From the NCBI GenBank assembly GCA_018266795.1, contig JAFDZV010000012.1, positions 186,001 to 250,000 on the forward strand: 64,000 nucleotides of DNA. The letters run 5' to 3'. Made by a program: the position numbers and the translations under genes. Source of the DNA: Bacteroidota bacterium (GTDB taxonomy: Bacteria > Bacteroidota > Ignavibacteria > OLB7). Under the pieces are notes generated by a model that ran no database searches, was not told the DNA's origin, and worked only from the letters and a program-made list of their open reading frames with translations. Shown piece after piece: positions 44,549 to 53,069 of this stretch. Numbering within the stretch: position 1 is the first letter of the stretch; each line of letters opens with the position of its first letter.

Positions 44549-45747
44549 GCATTGAATCATCCAACGGAGCATCGCCGGAGGTCACCCTCACGAACGACGA
44601 GATCAGGCGATACAGCCGCCATCTGATTCTTCCGGACTTCGGGATCGACGGGCAGAAGCGGCTCAAGGAATCGAGCGTACTGCTGATCGGTGCAGGCGGT
44701 CTCGGTTCCCCTCTTGCTCTCTATCTGGCTGCTGCAGGAGTTGGGCGCCTTGGAATCGTGGATGCGGACGTGGTGGATGAATCGAACCTGCAGCGGCAGA
44801 TCGTTCATGGCACGTCGAAGATCGGGACGCGAAAGACAGAGTCCGCAAAAGAGCGCATCAACGATCTCAATCCGTTCGTCGACGTGACGCTCTACAACGA
44901 GCCGTTCACCAGCGCCAACGCGATGCAGATCGCGCGCGGCTACGACGTAATCGTTGACGGCACGGACAACTTCCCCACACGCTATCTCAGCAACGACGTT
45001 GCGGTATTCCTTGGCATCCCCAATGTCTACGGATCGATCTTCCGCTTCGAAGGGCAGGTCTCCGTGTTCTGGGGAAAACATGGGCCGTGCTATCGCTGTC
45101 TCTACAGGGAGCCGCCGCCTCCGGGGCTTGTGCCCAGTTGCGCCGAGGGGGGCGTGCTGGGAATACTCCCCGGTGTGATCGGAACGTTGCAGGCCACCGA
45201 GACCATCAAGGTGTTGCTGGGGGTCGGCCAGCCGCTTATCGGCAGGCTCTTGCTTTACGATGCCTTTGCGATGCAATTTCGGGAGTTGAAACTCAGGAAG
45301 GATCCGGACTGCCCCGTCTGTGGTGAGAATCCGTCTATCACGGAGCTGATCGATTACGAGGCATTCTGTGGTGTTCCGGGTCACGACCACACAACAGATG
45401 TTCATCAATCTCATCAAAACGGCATCATGGCAGTACGACAGATTTCCGTGGAGCAACTCGCCGAGCTGCGCGCAAGCGGCGAGCCGATCATTCTGATCGA
45501 CGTGCGCGAACCGAACGAGTATCAGATCGCGAACCTGGGGGGGAAGCTGATCCCGCTCAGCCAGTTCACCGCCCGCGCCGACGAGGTTCCGCGCGAAGGG
45601 CGCGTGATCGTTCACTGCAAGATGGGGGGCCGCTCCACGCAGGCCGTAGAGCATCTCATCCGGCTCGGCTACACAAACGTGGAGAACCTGACGGGCGGCA
45701 TCAATGCCTGGGCAGACAGGATCGATCGCACCGTACCCAAGTACTGA
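44545..45747 (+). CDS. moeZ: MoeZ/MoeB-like adenylyltransferase with C-terminal rhodanese domain
   Basis: 400 residues. E1-like domain: RYSRHLILPDFGIDGQKRL, GAGGLGSPLALYLAAAGVG, NLQRQIVHGTS, DGTDNFPTRYL; two CxxC zinc pairs (CYRC, CPVC). The rhodanese domain occupies about 295-400 with active-site cysteine in VIVHCKMGGRSTQ. It activates the carrier's C-terminal glycine with ATP and transfers sulfur. It is the last gene of the operon. Confidence 0.95.
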   Translation: MSIESSNGASPEVTLTNDEIRRYSRHLILPDFGIDGQKRLKESSVLLIGAGGLGSPLALYLAAAGVGRLGIVDADVVDESNLQRQIVHGTSKIGTRKTESAKERINDLNPFVDVTLYNEPFTSANAMQIARGYDVIVDGTDNFPTRYLSNDVAVFLGIPNVYGSIFRFEGQVSVFWGKHGPCYRCLYREPPPPGLVPSCAEGGVLGILPGVIGTLQATETIKVLLGVGQPLIGRLLLYDAFAMQFRELKLRKDPDCPVCGENPSITELIDYEAFCGVPGHDHTTDVHQSHQNGIMAVRQISVEQLAELRASGEPIILIDVREPNEYQIANLGGKLIPLSQFTARADEVPREGRVIVHCKMGGRSTQAVEHLIRLGYTNVENLTGGINAWADRIDRTVPKY

Positions 45748-46180
45748 GAGGCACCGCGGGGCCGGCCGGGGAACCCGGCACGCGGGCTCTGCGACCTCTG
45801 CCCGAATCGAGTGTCCTATTCGAAGAGAGCGTCGTGCTCCCCTCGACATACGCGCAGCGAAGAGTCGGCCTTTGTCCTACGATTTCTCGCTGCGCGTTCT
45901 ATTTTCATCTCTCCATGCGGTGGAGGGGCACGGCCACCTCTCCCGCTCAACGCACCGAACCGAACCAGCCATGTGAGGCCGATCCGCACTGATCGCCACG
46001 GCTTCGCCGCGCTTGCCTTGCGACGACCGCCGGATGGTCATTGCCGAAGGATACTGCGTCGAAGCCCCCCGATCCATCGGGGACATCGTCGAGGTCGGTG
46101 GCGGCCGCAACGTCCGTCTATGCGAAAGGGCCGGGGGGAACCCGGCCCTTTCTGCATTTCACGTACGATGCCAGCTGCGC
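45748..46180. other. Convergent intergenic region
   Basis: 433 bp between the moeZ and lipoprotein genes, which converge. Apart from the hairpin at 46,125-46,151 I see no gene or repeat. Open frames here are arginine/proline-rich and non-coding in character. Confidence 0.5.
46125..46151. terminator. Probable bidirectional terminator hairpin
   Basis: AAAGGGCCGGG pairs perfectly with CCCGGCCCTTT around GGGAA. The A- and T-runs form the stem base, and it sits just downstream of the convergent lipoprotein gene. Confidence 0.65.
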
Positions 46181-47059
46181 TTACTTCAGGATGCCGTTGA
46201 AGAGCATCGCCACGAAGGCCTTCCCACCGATCGCGATATTGCCGTTGCCGCTTCCGAGCGTAAGAGTGAAATCCTTGGAGATGTTCTTGTCACCGTACAG
46301 CGAACCGCGGGTGAATGTGATCGCGGCCGTGTAGGTGCCGGTAATGGAACCGGTTGCAAGCTGCGCCCACTGCACCCGATTGCCGCGCGGCCCCTGAATG
46401 TTGTTGAAGGAGAGCGTGATCGTGTGATCGAACGTACGTACCGCGTTGCGCGTGGTTACCGTGTCCACGGCGGACCGCGTGTACGTGCCGTTGATGGTGA
46501 CCGTGGGAGTGTTCAGGCCGGTCACCGTCCAGCTCCCTGCGATGTTCGTGAGCTTCTGCGAGACATTCGGCGTGTGATGCTCGCCGGTGCCGCTCACGAT
46601 CGCGAAGGTCATGCTCGCGGCTGTATCGATGCCGCCGGACGTGACCACTCTCCAATGCTTCTGGGGCTGCCCGCTCGCATTCAGGAACTGATACCTGTAC
46701 ACCCGTGTGATGCTTGCATAGTACGCTCCTCCCTGCGTTCCCCGCTCACGGTTCAATGTCAGCGTCCACGTGCCGGTGGATTCGTCGTACGACGTGTCGA
46801 CGCCTACGGTGTTGAAGCTGCTCCCCTTCAGCGCGTCGGAGGCCACCGAGAGTCCGGAGGGAGAGGCGATCTCCGCCACATCCGCAAGCTGGTCCAGCGC
46901 GCCGCCATTGTCCTGTCCCACGTCGCTCGCAATCGACTGCGCCGCATCCTCGTTTACATCGGCGGCCAGTGGTGCATTCGGATCGTCCTTTGCACATCCG
47001 ATCAGTACCGTCATCGATGCTGCCACAATCAATCCATACGTGCTCAGTTGCTTTTTCAT
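46181..47059 (-). CDS. Putative lipoprotein
   Basis: 292 residues with a lipoprotein signal (MKKQLSTYGLIVAASMTVLIGCAKDD, lipobox VLIGC). An acidic N-terminal linker (LAADVNEDAAQSIASDVGQDN) is followed by a beta-rich domain with repeated T/G/N strands (GTWTLTLNRERGTQGGAYYASITRVYRYQF, WTVTGLNTPTVTINGTYTRS). GAGGTGAC precedes the ATG. I do not recognise a family; probably outer-membrane anchored. Confidence 0.85.
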   Translation of the reverse strand: MKKQLSTYGLIVAASMTVLIGCAKDDPNAPLAADVNEDAAQSIASDVGQDNGGALDQLADVAEIASPSGLSVASDALKGSSFNTVGVDTSYDESTGTWTLTLNRERGTQGGAYYASITRVYRYQFLNASGQPQKHWRVVTSGGIDTAASMTFAIVSGTGEHHTPNVSQKLTNIAGSWTVTGLNTPTVTINGTYTRSAVDTVTTRNAVRTFDHTITLSFNNIQGPRGNRVQWAQLATGSITGTYTAAITFTRGSLYGDKNISKDFTLTLGSGNGNIAIGGKAFVAMLFNGILK

Positions 47060-47552
47060 GATGTCACCTCTGTTGTCTGTTGTTTAGCGTTGAGAGACTG
47101 TTGTCCGTAATTGTTCGCAGTACGCTTTCCGCCGATGATTGCGTCTTCGTCACATTGGCGCGCCGGACGATCGATCGCGCATGGCAACTCCCTCCGCACA
47201 GGCACAGGATGCCTGCAACGCTGTATTGAAACGGCCTTCAGGGAAGTTGGAAGAAGAGACGCACGCAGAAAGAACCAGACCTTCTGTTGCCGCGTTGGGG
47301 ATTCGTCACTGGGGACGGGCTCTCGGCAACCACACCGTATGAGAGACATCACCACGCGTGCGGTTCCCGAAAAAATGCACCGCGTACATAGTCATGTCCG
47401 GCTGGTGCATGATTATGTGCGGGGTCGATGTGGTGCATGCCGTTGGAGAGAAGCTGGTGTGCGGTGATCGGGAAGTACGACTGCCGTATTCAGCGCGGGA
47501 ATACCGAGGGCGGGCTGTGAGGTGCAACTGAGGCGTACAGCGGAATGCGGTG
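47060..47552. other. Intergenic region, nothing recognised
   Basis: 493 bp between the lipoprotein gene and the YbbR-like gene, both minus-strand. It should contain the lipoprotein promoter; I see no hairpin, repeat or small gene worth calling. Confidence 0.4.
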
Positions 47553-48560
47553 TCAGCGTGCGATGCGCCTCCGTTCACCCGAGCCCGGAACCGAGCTGCC
47601 GGCAGCGATCTCGCGACGGAACAGATAACGCACGCGCGCGGGCCTGATGGAGACAACGCTCGCATTTACTCCGGGCGGAAGAACAAGATGCGGATAGGCG
47701 ATGCCGAGCGTGTCGGCTCCCGCCAGGATCTGCACGTATGCACGGATGGCGGCGGGATCGATGCGGCTCAGATCGCGCGCTCCGCCCCGGAGAAGCACGT
47801 CCACATGGCTTGGATAGATGCCCAGATGCAGCGTCGTATCGCGCGTCGATGCGCGATTCACCACCGGTACATCGCTCAGCAGGCGCTCGGCAACCTCCTG
47901 CACATCGGCGTACAACTCGGCGCGGCGCATGGTGGATGCAACGATGCCGCGCAGCGTGTCGCTCACCGCAACCGTACGCGTCACCGGCCGATGCACGTCA
48001 TCCAGCGCGAGCGCCGCAGTCGGCCAGCGCGTAATATCCTCCAGGGCGCGGCGGGACCCAACCAGCAGCACCGAATCCGGCTGCACGCGCACGTCGCCGA
48101 TCACCAGGAAGCCTTTCCGCAGAGCGATCGTCACCTCCGGCGAAAGCGGAACCGTCTTCTGCCCCGTGGGACCGAGAACCATCGTGAGTGTGTCCGGCGT
48201 AACGCTCAACTGCTGGGCATCGGGGATATCCGTGCGAATGCTCGCGAGCAGTTCACGACGATTGAAGCCGATCACGCGTTCGCCGGTACCTCCTACAACA
48301 ACCGGACGCAGGAGGCATTCCATGCGTCCCGTTGCATGCATCTTCAGCAGGCTCCATCCGCTTGCGCGCACACGCACCTTGATCGAAGCCGGCAGCGGGT
48401 GCACCAGCGATCGATCGGCCTGCGTCTCCACGCTCACCGGCACATCCAGCACGGTATCGAACTGGTCGCTCAACGAAACGACTCCCCACAGCACCACGGC
48501 AAAGATCGTGGCGCCCGTGGCGCGCAGTATCAGCGATATGTTCCGTGTGGATTGCGGCAT
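47553..48560 (-). CDS. YbbR-like domain protein
   Basis: 335 residues from ATG 48560 (an upstream TTG at 48575 is possible). One N-terminal membrane helix (LRATGATIFAVVLWGVVSLS) is followed by a YbbR-type beta domain (LDVPVSVETQADRSLVHPLPASIKVRVRASGW) and further beta strands (VRVQPDSVLLVGSRRALEDI). YbbR/CdaR proteins regulate the diadenylate cyclase CdaA in Firmicutes, but no cyclase gene is adjacent here. Confidence 0.75.
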   Translation of the reverse strand: MPQSTRNISLILRATGATIFAVVLWGVVSLSDQFDTVLDVPVSVETQADRSLVHPLPASIKVRVRASGWSLLKMHATGRMECLLRPVVVGGTGERVIGFNRRELLASIRTDIPDAQQLSVTPDTLTMVLGPTGQKTVPLSPEVTIALRKGFLVIGDVRVQPDSVLLVGSRRALEDITRWPTAALALDDVHRPVTRTVAVSDTLRGIVASTMRRAELYADVQEVAERLLSDVPVVNRASTRDTTLHLGIYPSHVDVLLRGGARDLSRIDPAAIRAYVQILAGADTLGIAYPHLVLPPGVNASVVSIRPARVRYLFRREIAAGSSVPGSGERRRIAR

Positions 48561-48650
48561 CGGCGATGAACGCAACGGATGAATCGAGCCGGATCATCGG
48601 AGCGATCACGCACGCTGCTCGCGCGCAATCGCTCCGGTTGGGCTCTCCGG

Positions 48651-49778
48651 TTATCCCTTCTTCAGAATCGGGAGCTTCACGATGGTTGCCGGCACAGCCT
48701 GCCCGCGGATCATGACGTTGATGATTGATCCAATGCCGGTGTACCGGCTCTCCACATATCCCATGCCGATTCCCTTCCCCATCGTGGGAGACGACGTGCC
48801 GCTGGTTACCTCGCCAACCCGCTCGCCGTTCACGGTGATGTCGTAGTGTTGGCGGGGAATTCCACGCTCGTTCATCTCGAAGCCCACCAGCTTCCGGTGC
48901 GGCTTCTCCTCCTTCACCTTCACGATCACATCCCGGCCGTTGAACACTCCCTTGTTGATCTTCGTAATCCAGCCCAGGCCCGCCTCGATCGTGTTCGTGC
49001 TCTCGTCGATGTCGTTGCCGTAGAGACAGTATCCCATCTCCAGCCGCAGCGTGTCGCGTGCCCCCAGACCCACCGGCTCGATGCCGAACTCCGCCCCCGC
49101 CTCCATGATCGCATTCCACACACGTTCGCCGGTAGCCGTATCGCTGGAGAAGTAGAGCTCGAAGCCGAGCTCGCCGGTATATCCCGTGCGGGAGATGATC
49201 ATCGGGACGCCGGCCACCTCCCCGTCAACGAAATGGTAGTAGGCGATCGCATCCAGATCCGCGCTCGCGAGCTTCCGCAACGTATCTGCGGACTTCGGTC
49301 CCTGCACGGCAAGCAGCGTGTAATCGTCGGAGACGTTCTTCAGCTCCATCCCCTCCAATGCGTTCTGCTGCATCCACGCAAAATCCTTCGCGATGTTGGA
49401 AGCGTTGATCACGAGAAAGAAGTCGTCGTCGCCGCGACGGTACACCAGCAGATCGTCCACGATGCCGCCGCTCTCCAGACACATCGCACTGTATTGCGCC
49501 TGCCCGTGCGCCAGCGACGAGGCATCGTTTACGGTGATCTTCTGCACGAAGTCCAGAGCGGCAGGGCCCTTCACCGTCACCTCGCCCATGTGGGAGACAT
49601 CGAAGATTCCAACGCGCTCGCGCACAGCGGCATGCTCGGCAACGATGCCGCGATAGGAGACCGGCATCTGGTAGCCCGCGAAGGGAACGATCTTCGCTCC
49701 AAGCTTTACATGTACATCGTAGAGCGCCGTGCGCTTGAGTTCGGCGGTTTCGGTCGCGGTTGTCGTCTGGTCGTTCAT
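48651..49778 (-). CDS. gcvT: Aminomethyltransferase (glycine cleavage system T protein)
   Basis: 375 residues from ATG 49778. Tetrahydrofolate-dependent step of glycine cleavage. Motifs: VPFAGYQMPVSYRGIVAEHAAVRERVGIFDVSHMGEV at the N-terminus, GGIVDDLLVYRR, SRTGYTGELGFELYF, GLGARDTLRLEMGYCLYGND, and EAGLGWITK. The upstream region was checked for a glycine riboswitch and none was found. No gcvH or gcvP in the window. Confidence 0.96.
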   Translation of the reverse strand: MNDQTTTATETAELKRTALYDVHVKLGAKIVPFAGYQMPVSYRGIVAEHAAVRERVGIFDVSHMGEVTVKGPAALDFVQKITVNDASSLAHGQAQYSAMCLESGGIVDDLLVYRRGDDDFFLVINASNIAKDFAWMQQNALEGMELKNVSDDYTLLAVQGPKSADTLRKLASADLDAIAYYHFVDGEVAGVPMIISRTGYTGELGFELYFSSDTATGERVWNAIMEAGAEFGIEPVGLGARDTLRLEMGYCLYGNDIDESTNTIEAGLGWITKINKGVFNGRDVIVKVKEEKPHRKLVGFEMNERGIPRQHYDITVNGERVGEVTSGTSSPTMGKGIGMGYVESRYTGIGSIINVMIRGQAVPATIVKLPILKKG

Positions 49779-49885
49779 GAGTTGTTTGTCTGTGCTCGAT
49801 TGAATCGTGAGTTGTCGATTGCCTGCACGGCCGTGCGCCGGCGTGTCCGGAGAGTTGCACCGATGGAGAGACGATGCCCGCCCGA

Positions 49886-51943
49886 TCACGCAGCGGGGGG
49901 GTGCGTGATGTTCTGCATCGCAAATGCAAGAATGTCCGCAAGCTCCTCGATCACCTTGGAGACCGGCTTGCCGACACCGTGACCGGCTCCCTGATCGATC
50001 CGGATCAGAACCGGAGCGGGCGAGGCCTGACACGCCTGAAGCCGCGCTGCAAACTTAAACGAATGCGCCGGGATCACACGGTCATCGTGATCGGCCGTTG
50101 TAACCAGCGTTGCAGGGTAGCGGGTACCGGGCTTCAGATTGTGCAGCGGCGAATAGGCAAGCAACGCACGGAACATCGTGGGATCGTCGCTCAGCCCGTA
50201 GTCACCGCTCCATGCAATGCCGATGGTGAAGAGGTGGTAACGCAGCATGTCGGTGACGGCCACCTGCGGCAGCACAACGGCAAACAGATCCGGACGTTGA
50301 CACATCGACGCCGCAACCACCAGTCCGCCGTTGGAACCACCGAAGGCCGCCAGCGTGCTCTTCGAAGCGTAGCCCAAGGCAATCAGGCTTTCGCCGGCGG
50401 CAATGAAGTCGTCGAACGTGTTCTGCTTTCGCTCCTGTACGCCGGCGCGATACCACTCCTCCCCGAACTCGCCACCGCCGCGCACATTGGCGATCGCCAC
50501 CACGCCCCCCTGCTCCAGCCACAGCAGCGCCCATCGGACATACGCCGGCGTGAGCGACGTTCCGAAACCTCCGTAGGCGTGAAGGATCGTCGGAGCCGTT
50601 CCATCCATCGCCATCTCCCGTGCGCTCATCACGAACATCGGAACACGCGTTCCATCCTTGCTGTGATACCATACCTGCTCGGTCCGGTACCGATCCAGCT
50701 CCATCCCGTGATCAACCGGAAAGAACGGCTCGTTTCGCCGCGTTGCGATGTGGTACCGGTATACCGTGGTTGGGCAGAAGAATGAGGAGAAGACATAGAA
50801 GATGTTCCCGTTGGTGTCGATGGTATCATCGACAACTACGGAGCCAAGCATGGGAAGCTCGAGGTCGTGAAGGAAGCGTCCCTCGAAATCGTAGAAGGCC
50901 ACCCGATGGCATGCGTTGTGCAGATAGACGATGAACAGATAGTCGCCGGAATTCCAGGCGCTCTGTATCGTATCCTCCCCTTCCGGGATCACCGTTCGTA
51001 CGGCGTTCTCGCGGGCGACATCCACTGCAATCACGCTGCCGCGCGATGCATCACGATCCGTTGTGAGATAGAACTCCGTTCCGTGCACGCAGAGCAGCGA
51101 ATACTCGGCATCGAACGTGCCGATCAACGGCTGCGCAGGTATGTCGAACCTGGGATTGAGCGGATCGACGAGATCGATGTAGAAGAATGAATCCTTCCCC
51201 GCCACCCGCTCCCCCGGGACCAGATAGCGGCCGCCATCGGTCAGGTAGAAGAAGAGGATGCGATCGGGATGATCCGGGCGGGAGTAGACCAGGAGGTCAT
51301 CGGCCTGATCGGTGCCGATCCGGTGATAGTAGATGCTGTGATTGAGATTCGCGTCGCGGAACTCGTCCCCCGCGACCGGCTCCGGATAGCGCGCGTAGAA
51401 GAAGCCGCGCGAGTCCAGCGTCCAATTGATCTCGAAGAACTTCGCCCATCGGATCACATCCGGAAGATCCTCGCCGGTATCCACGTTGCGCACACGAATC
51501 TCCCGCCAGTCCGAACCGCTTTGCGAGAGAGCGTATGCGAGCAGCCGCCCATCCCTCGAGGCCGCGAACGTGGCAACTCCGGTGGTACCGTCGGCCGAGA
51601 GAGTATTCGGATCCAGCACGGGATATGCCTCCTCCGAATCCTCAGCCCGCATGTATATCACCGGGTGATTCTGAAGCCCGTTGTTCTTCAAATAGAAGTA
51701 TCGGCCGTTGCGGATCGTCGGAATGCCGTAGCGCGGCGAGTTCATCAACTCCGTAAGCCGATCGCGATAGCGGTCACGAAACGGGATCGACTTCAAATAC
51801 TCGAACGTGACACGATTCTGCTCCTGAACCCAGGCAGCAGTCTCTTCGGATCGATCATCCTCCAGCCAGCGATACGGGTCGGGGATTTCAACGCCGTGAT
51901 ACGTGTCGGTCTGATCGGCGATGCGGGTATGCGGATAGTTCAT
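49886..51943 (-). CDS. Prolyl oligopeptidase (family S9A)
   Basis: 685 residues with no signal peptide, so cytoplasmic. The start DTYHGVEIPDPYRWLEDDRSEET is the typical S9A N-terminus; a seven-bladed propeller follows, then the hydrolase domain with HAYGGFGTSLTPAY, VVAIANVRGGGEFGEEWY, catalytic serine in GGSNGG (about 535), aspartate in DHDDRVIP and histidine in GAGHGVGKP. It cleaves short proline-containing peptides. Confidence 0.96.
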   Translation of the reverse strand: MNYPHTRIADQTDTYHGVEIPDPYRWLEDDRSEETAAWVQEQNRVTFEYLKSIPFRDRYRDRLTELMNSPRYGIPTIRNGRYFYLKNNGLQNHPVIYMRAEDSEEAYPVLDPNTLSADGTTGVATFAASRDGRLLAYALSQSGSDWREIRVRNVDTGEDLPDVIRWAKFFEINWTLDSRGFFYARYPEPVAGDEFRDANLNHSIYYHRIGTDQADDLLVYSRPDHPDRILFFYLTDGGRYLVPGERVAGKDSFFYIDLVDPLNPRFDIPAQPLIGTFDAEYSLLCVHGTEFYLTTDRDASRGSVIAVDVARENAVRTVIPEGEDTIQSAWNSGDYLFIVYLHNACHRVAFYDFEGRFLHDLELPMLGSVVVDDTIDTNGNIFYVFSSFFCPTTVYRYHIATRRNEPFFPVDHGMELDRYRTEQVWYHSKDGTRVPMFVMSAREMAMDGTAPTILHAYGGFGTSLTPAYVRWALLWLEQGGVVAIANVRGGGEFGEEWYRAGVQERKQNTFDDFIAAGESLIALGYASKSTLAAFGGSNGGLVVAASMCQRPDLFAVVLPQVAVTDMLRYHLFTIGIAWSGDYGLSDDPTMFRALLAYSPLHNLKPGTRYPATLVTTADHDDRVIPAHSFKFAARLQACQASPAPVLIRIDQGAGHGVGKPVSKVIEELADILAFAMQNITHPPAA

Positions 51944-52254
51944 GAAGATTCACTGAACGGAATAGCGCGCCGGAAGTGTGGAGCGGCGAAACTTACGAAA
52001 GCGGAAGCAAACGGGTCCGGATTTGAATCGACGCACCACGGGCGGCGGTGGATTGCCCGGCATCGTGCAGATCTGCGCAGTCCACACACCATCGCGGCAA
52101 CCGGTCATCGGTGCGAGCAACCTTCGAGCAGAGATCTTCTGCGGCATACTGCGCGCGCATGTCCGGACCCTCCGGCTCCATTTCGCGGCGTTGCTCCACG
52201 ACGTATCTTGCCGGCCGATTCAGCTTTGCTTGGCAATGACTGCATGAGGAGGAC
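51944..52254. other. Divergent intergenic region
   Basis: 311 bp between the prolyl oligopeptidase (minus) and SRPBCC (plus) genes. Apart from AGGAGGAC before the latter I see nothing specific. Confidence 0.4.
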
Positions 52255-52719
52255 ATGATGACCGCCGATGAAACGTCCACGCAACAGACCGGCCACTATC
52301 ACGAGATACGTGCGGAACGGCATCTGAACGCGCCGATCGATCGCGTCTGGTTCGCATGGTCCGATGCCGAACAACTGGAACACTGGTTCACCGATCGCGC
52401 CGACATCGATTTCCGGATAGGCGGCCGCTACCGCAACAGTGATGGCGATGAGGGGGAGTATCTGGAGATCGTTCCAGAGAAGCATATCAGCTTCACGTGG
52501 GAGCAGCCCGATTACGCTCCCGGCAGCATCGTCACCGTGGACTTCGTTCCAGACGGTGACAACGGAACCATCCTGCGTCTTGAGCATAGCCGCGTGGCCT
52601 GCGACGATGCGGAGGATCTGGAGATCGGCTGGACGTGGTCGCTGGACTCGTTGACCGCCTTCATCAACAACGGGCTGGGTCTGCGATTCGAGGAATGGGT
52701 GGCCATGCGGGGTATGTAG
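52255..52719 (+). CDS. SRPBCC (AHSA1-like) domain protein
   Basis: 154 residues with double ATG start (52,255 and 52,258) behind AGGAGG. The pattern RHLNAPIDRVWFAWSDAEQLEHWFTDRADIDFRIGGRYRNSDGDEGEYLEIVPEKHISFTW and the C-terminal helix WTWSLDSLTAFINNGLGLRFEEW match AHSA1/START-like hydrophobic-cavity proteins. Ligand unknown; stands alone. Confidence 0.88.
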   Translation: MMTADETSTQQTGHYHEIRAERHLNAPIDRVWFAWSDAEQLEHWFTDRADIDFRIGGRYRNSDGDEGEYLEIVPEKHISFTWEQPDYAPGSIVTVDFVPDGDNGTILRLEHSRVACDDAEDLEIGWTWSLDSLTAFINNGLGLRFEEWVAMRGM

Positions 52720-53069
52720 TGTAGGTCAGTTGTTCGTTGCCAGTAGTCAGTTGGAAGGTCTGGGTTGTTCGTCAGTTGTCCGTTGTCAGTAGAAACGTCC
52801 GAGTCATTGGCCAGTTGTTCGTTGTCGGTAGGAATGCCTCGCGGTCATTGGTCGGTTGTTCGTTGTCGGTAGGAATGCCTCGCGGTCATTGGTCGGTTGT
52901 TCGTTGTCAGTAGGAATGCCTTGAAGCAACGTGGGTTATCAGATCCTGGCCGGTATATCAGGTAACTGACCATCAACCACTGACCACTGACGATCGGCGA
53001 CTGACTACCAACCACTGACAACGGACCAGCGCCCATACAACGCCGTGCCGGGTATGCAGGTACAATACG
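52720..53069. repeat. Tandem 41-bp repeats and GTCAGTT-type repeat tract
   Basis: About 52,793-52,920 holds roughly three 41-bp units (starting GTAGGAATGCCTCGCGGTCA, last parts GGTTGTTCGTTGTC), two nearly identical. Upstream, 52,721-52,792 has looser CAGTTGTTCGTTG units. At 52,960-53,030 the complementary orientation appears (AACTGACCATCAACCACTGA), so the two halves can pair. No spacers of constant size, so not CRISPR. No gene fits here. Confidence 0.8.

Noticed and set aside
49779-49885. Glycine riboswitch upstream of gcvT
   Set aside because: The leader is only about 100 bp and lacks the conserved glycine aptamer blocks.
52720-53030. Possible CRISPR array
   Set aside because: Units are directly tandem without unique spacers of constant length and no cas genes are near.
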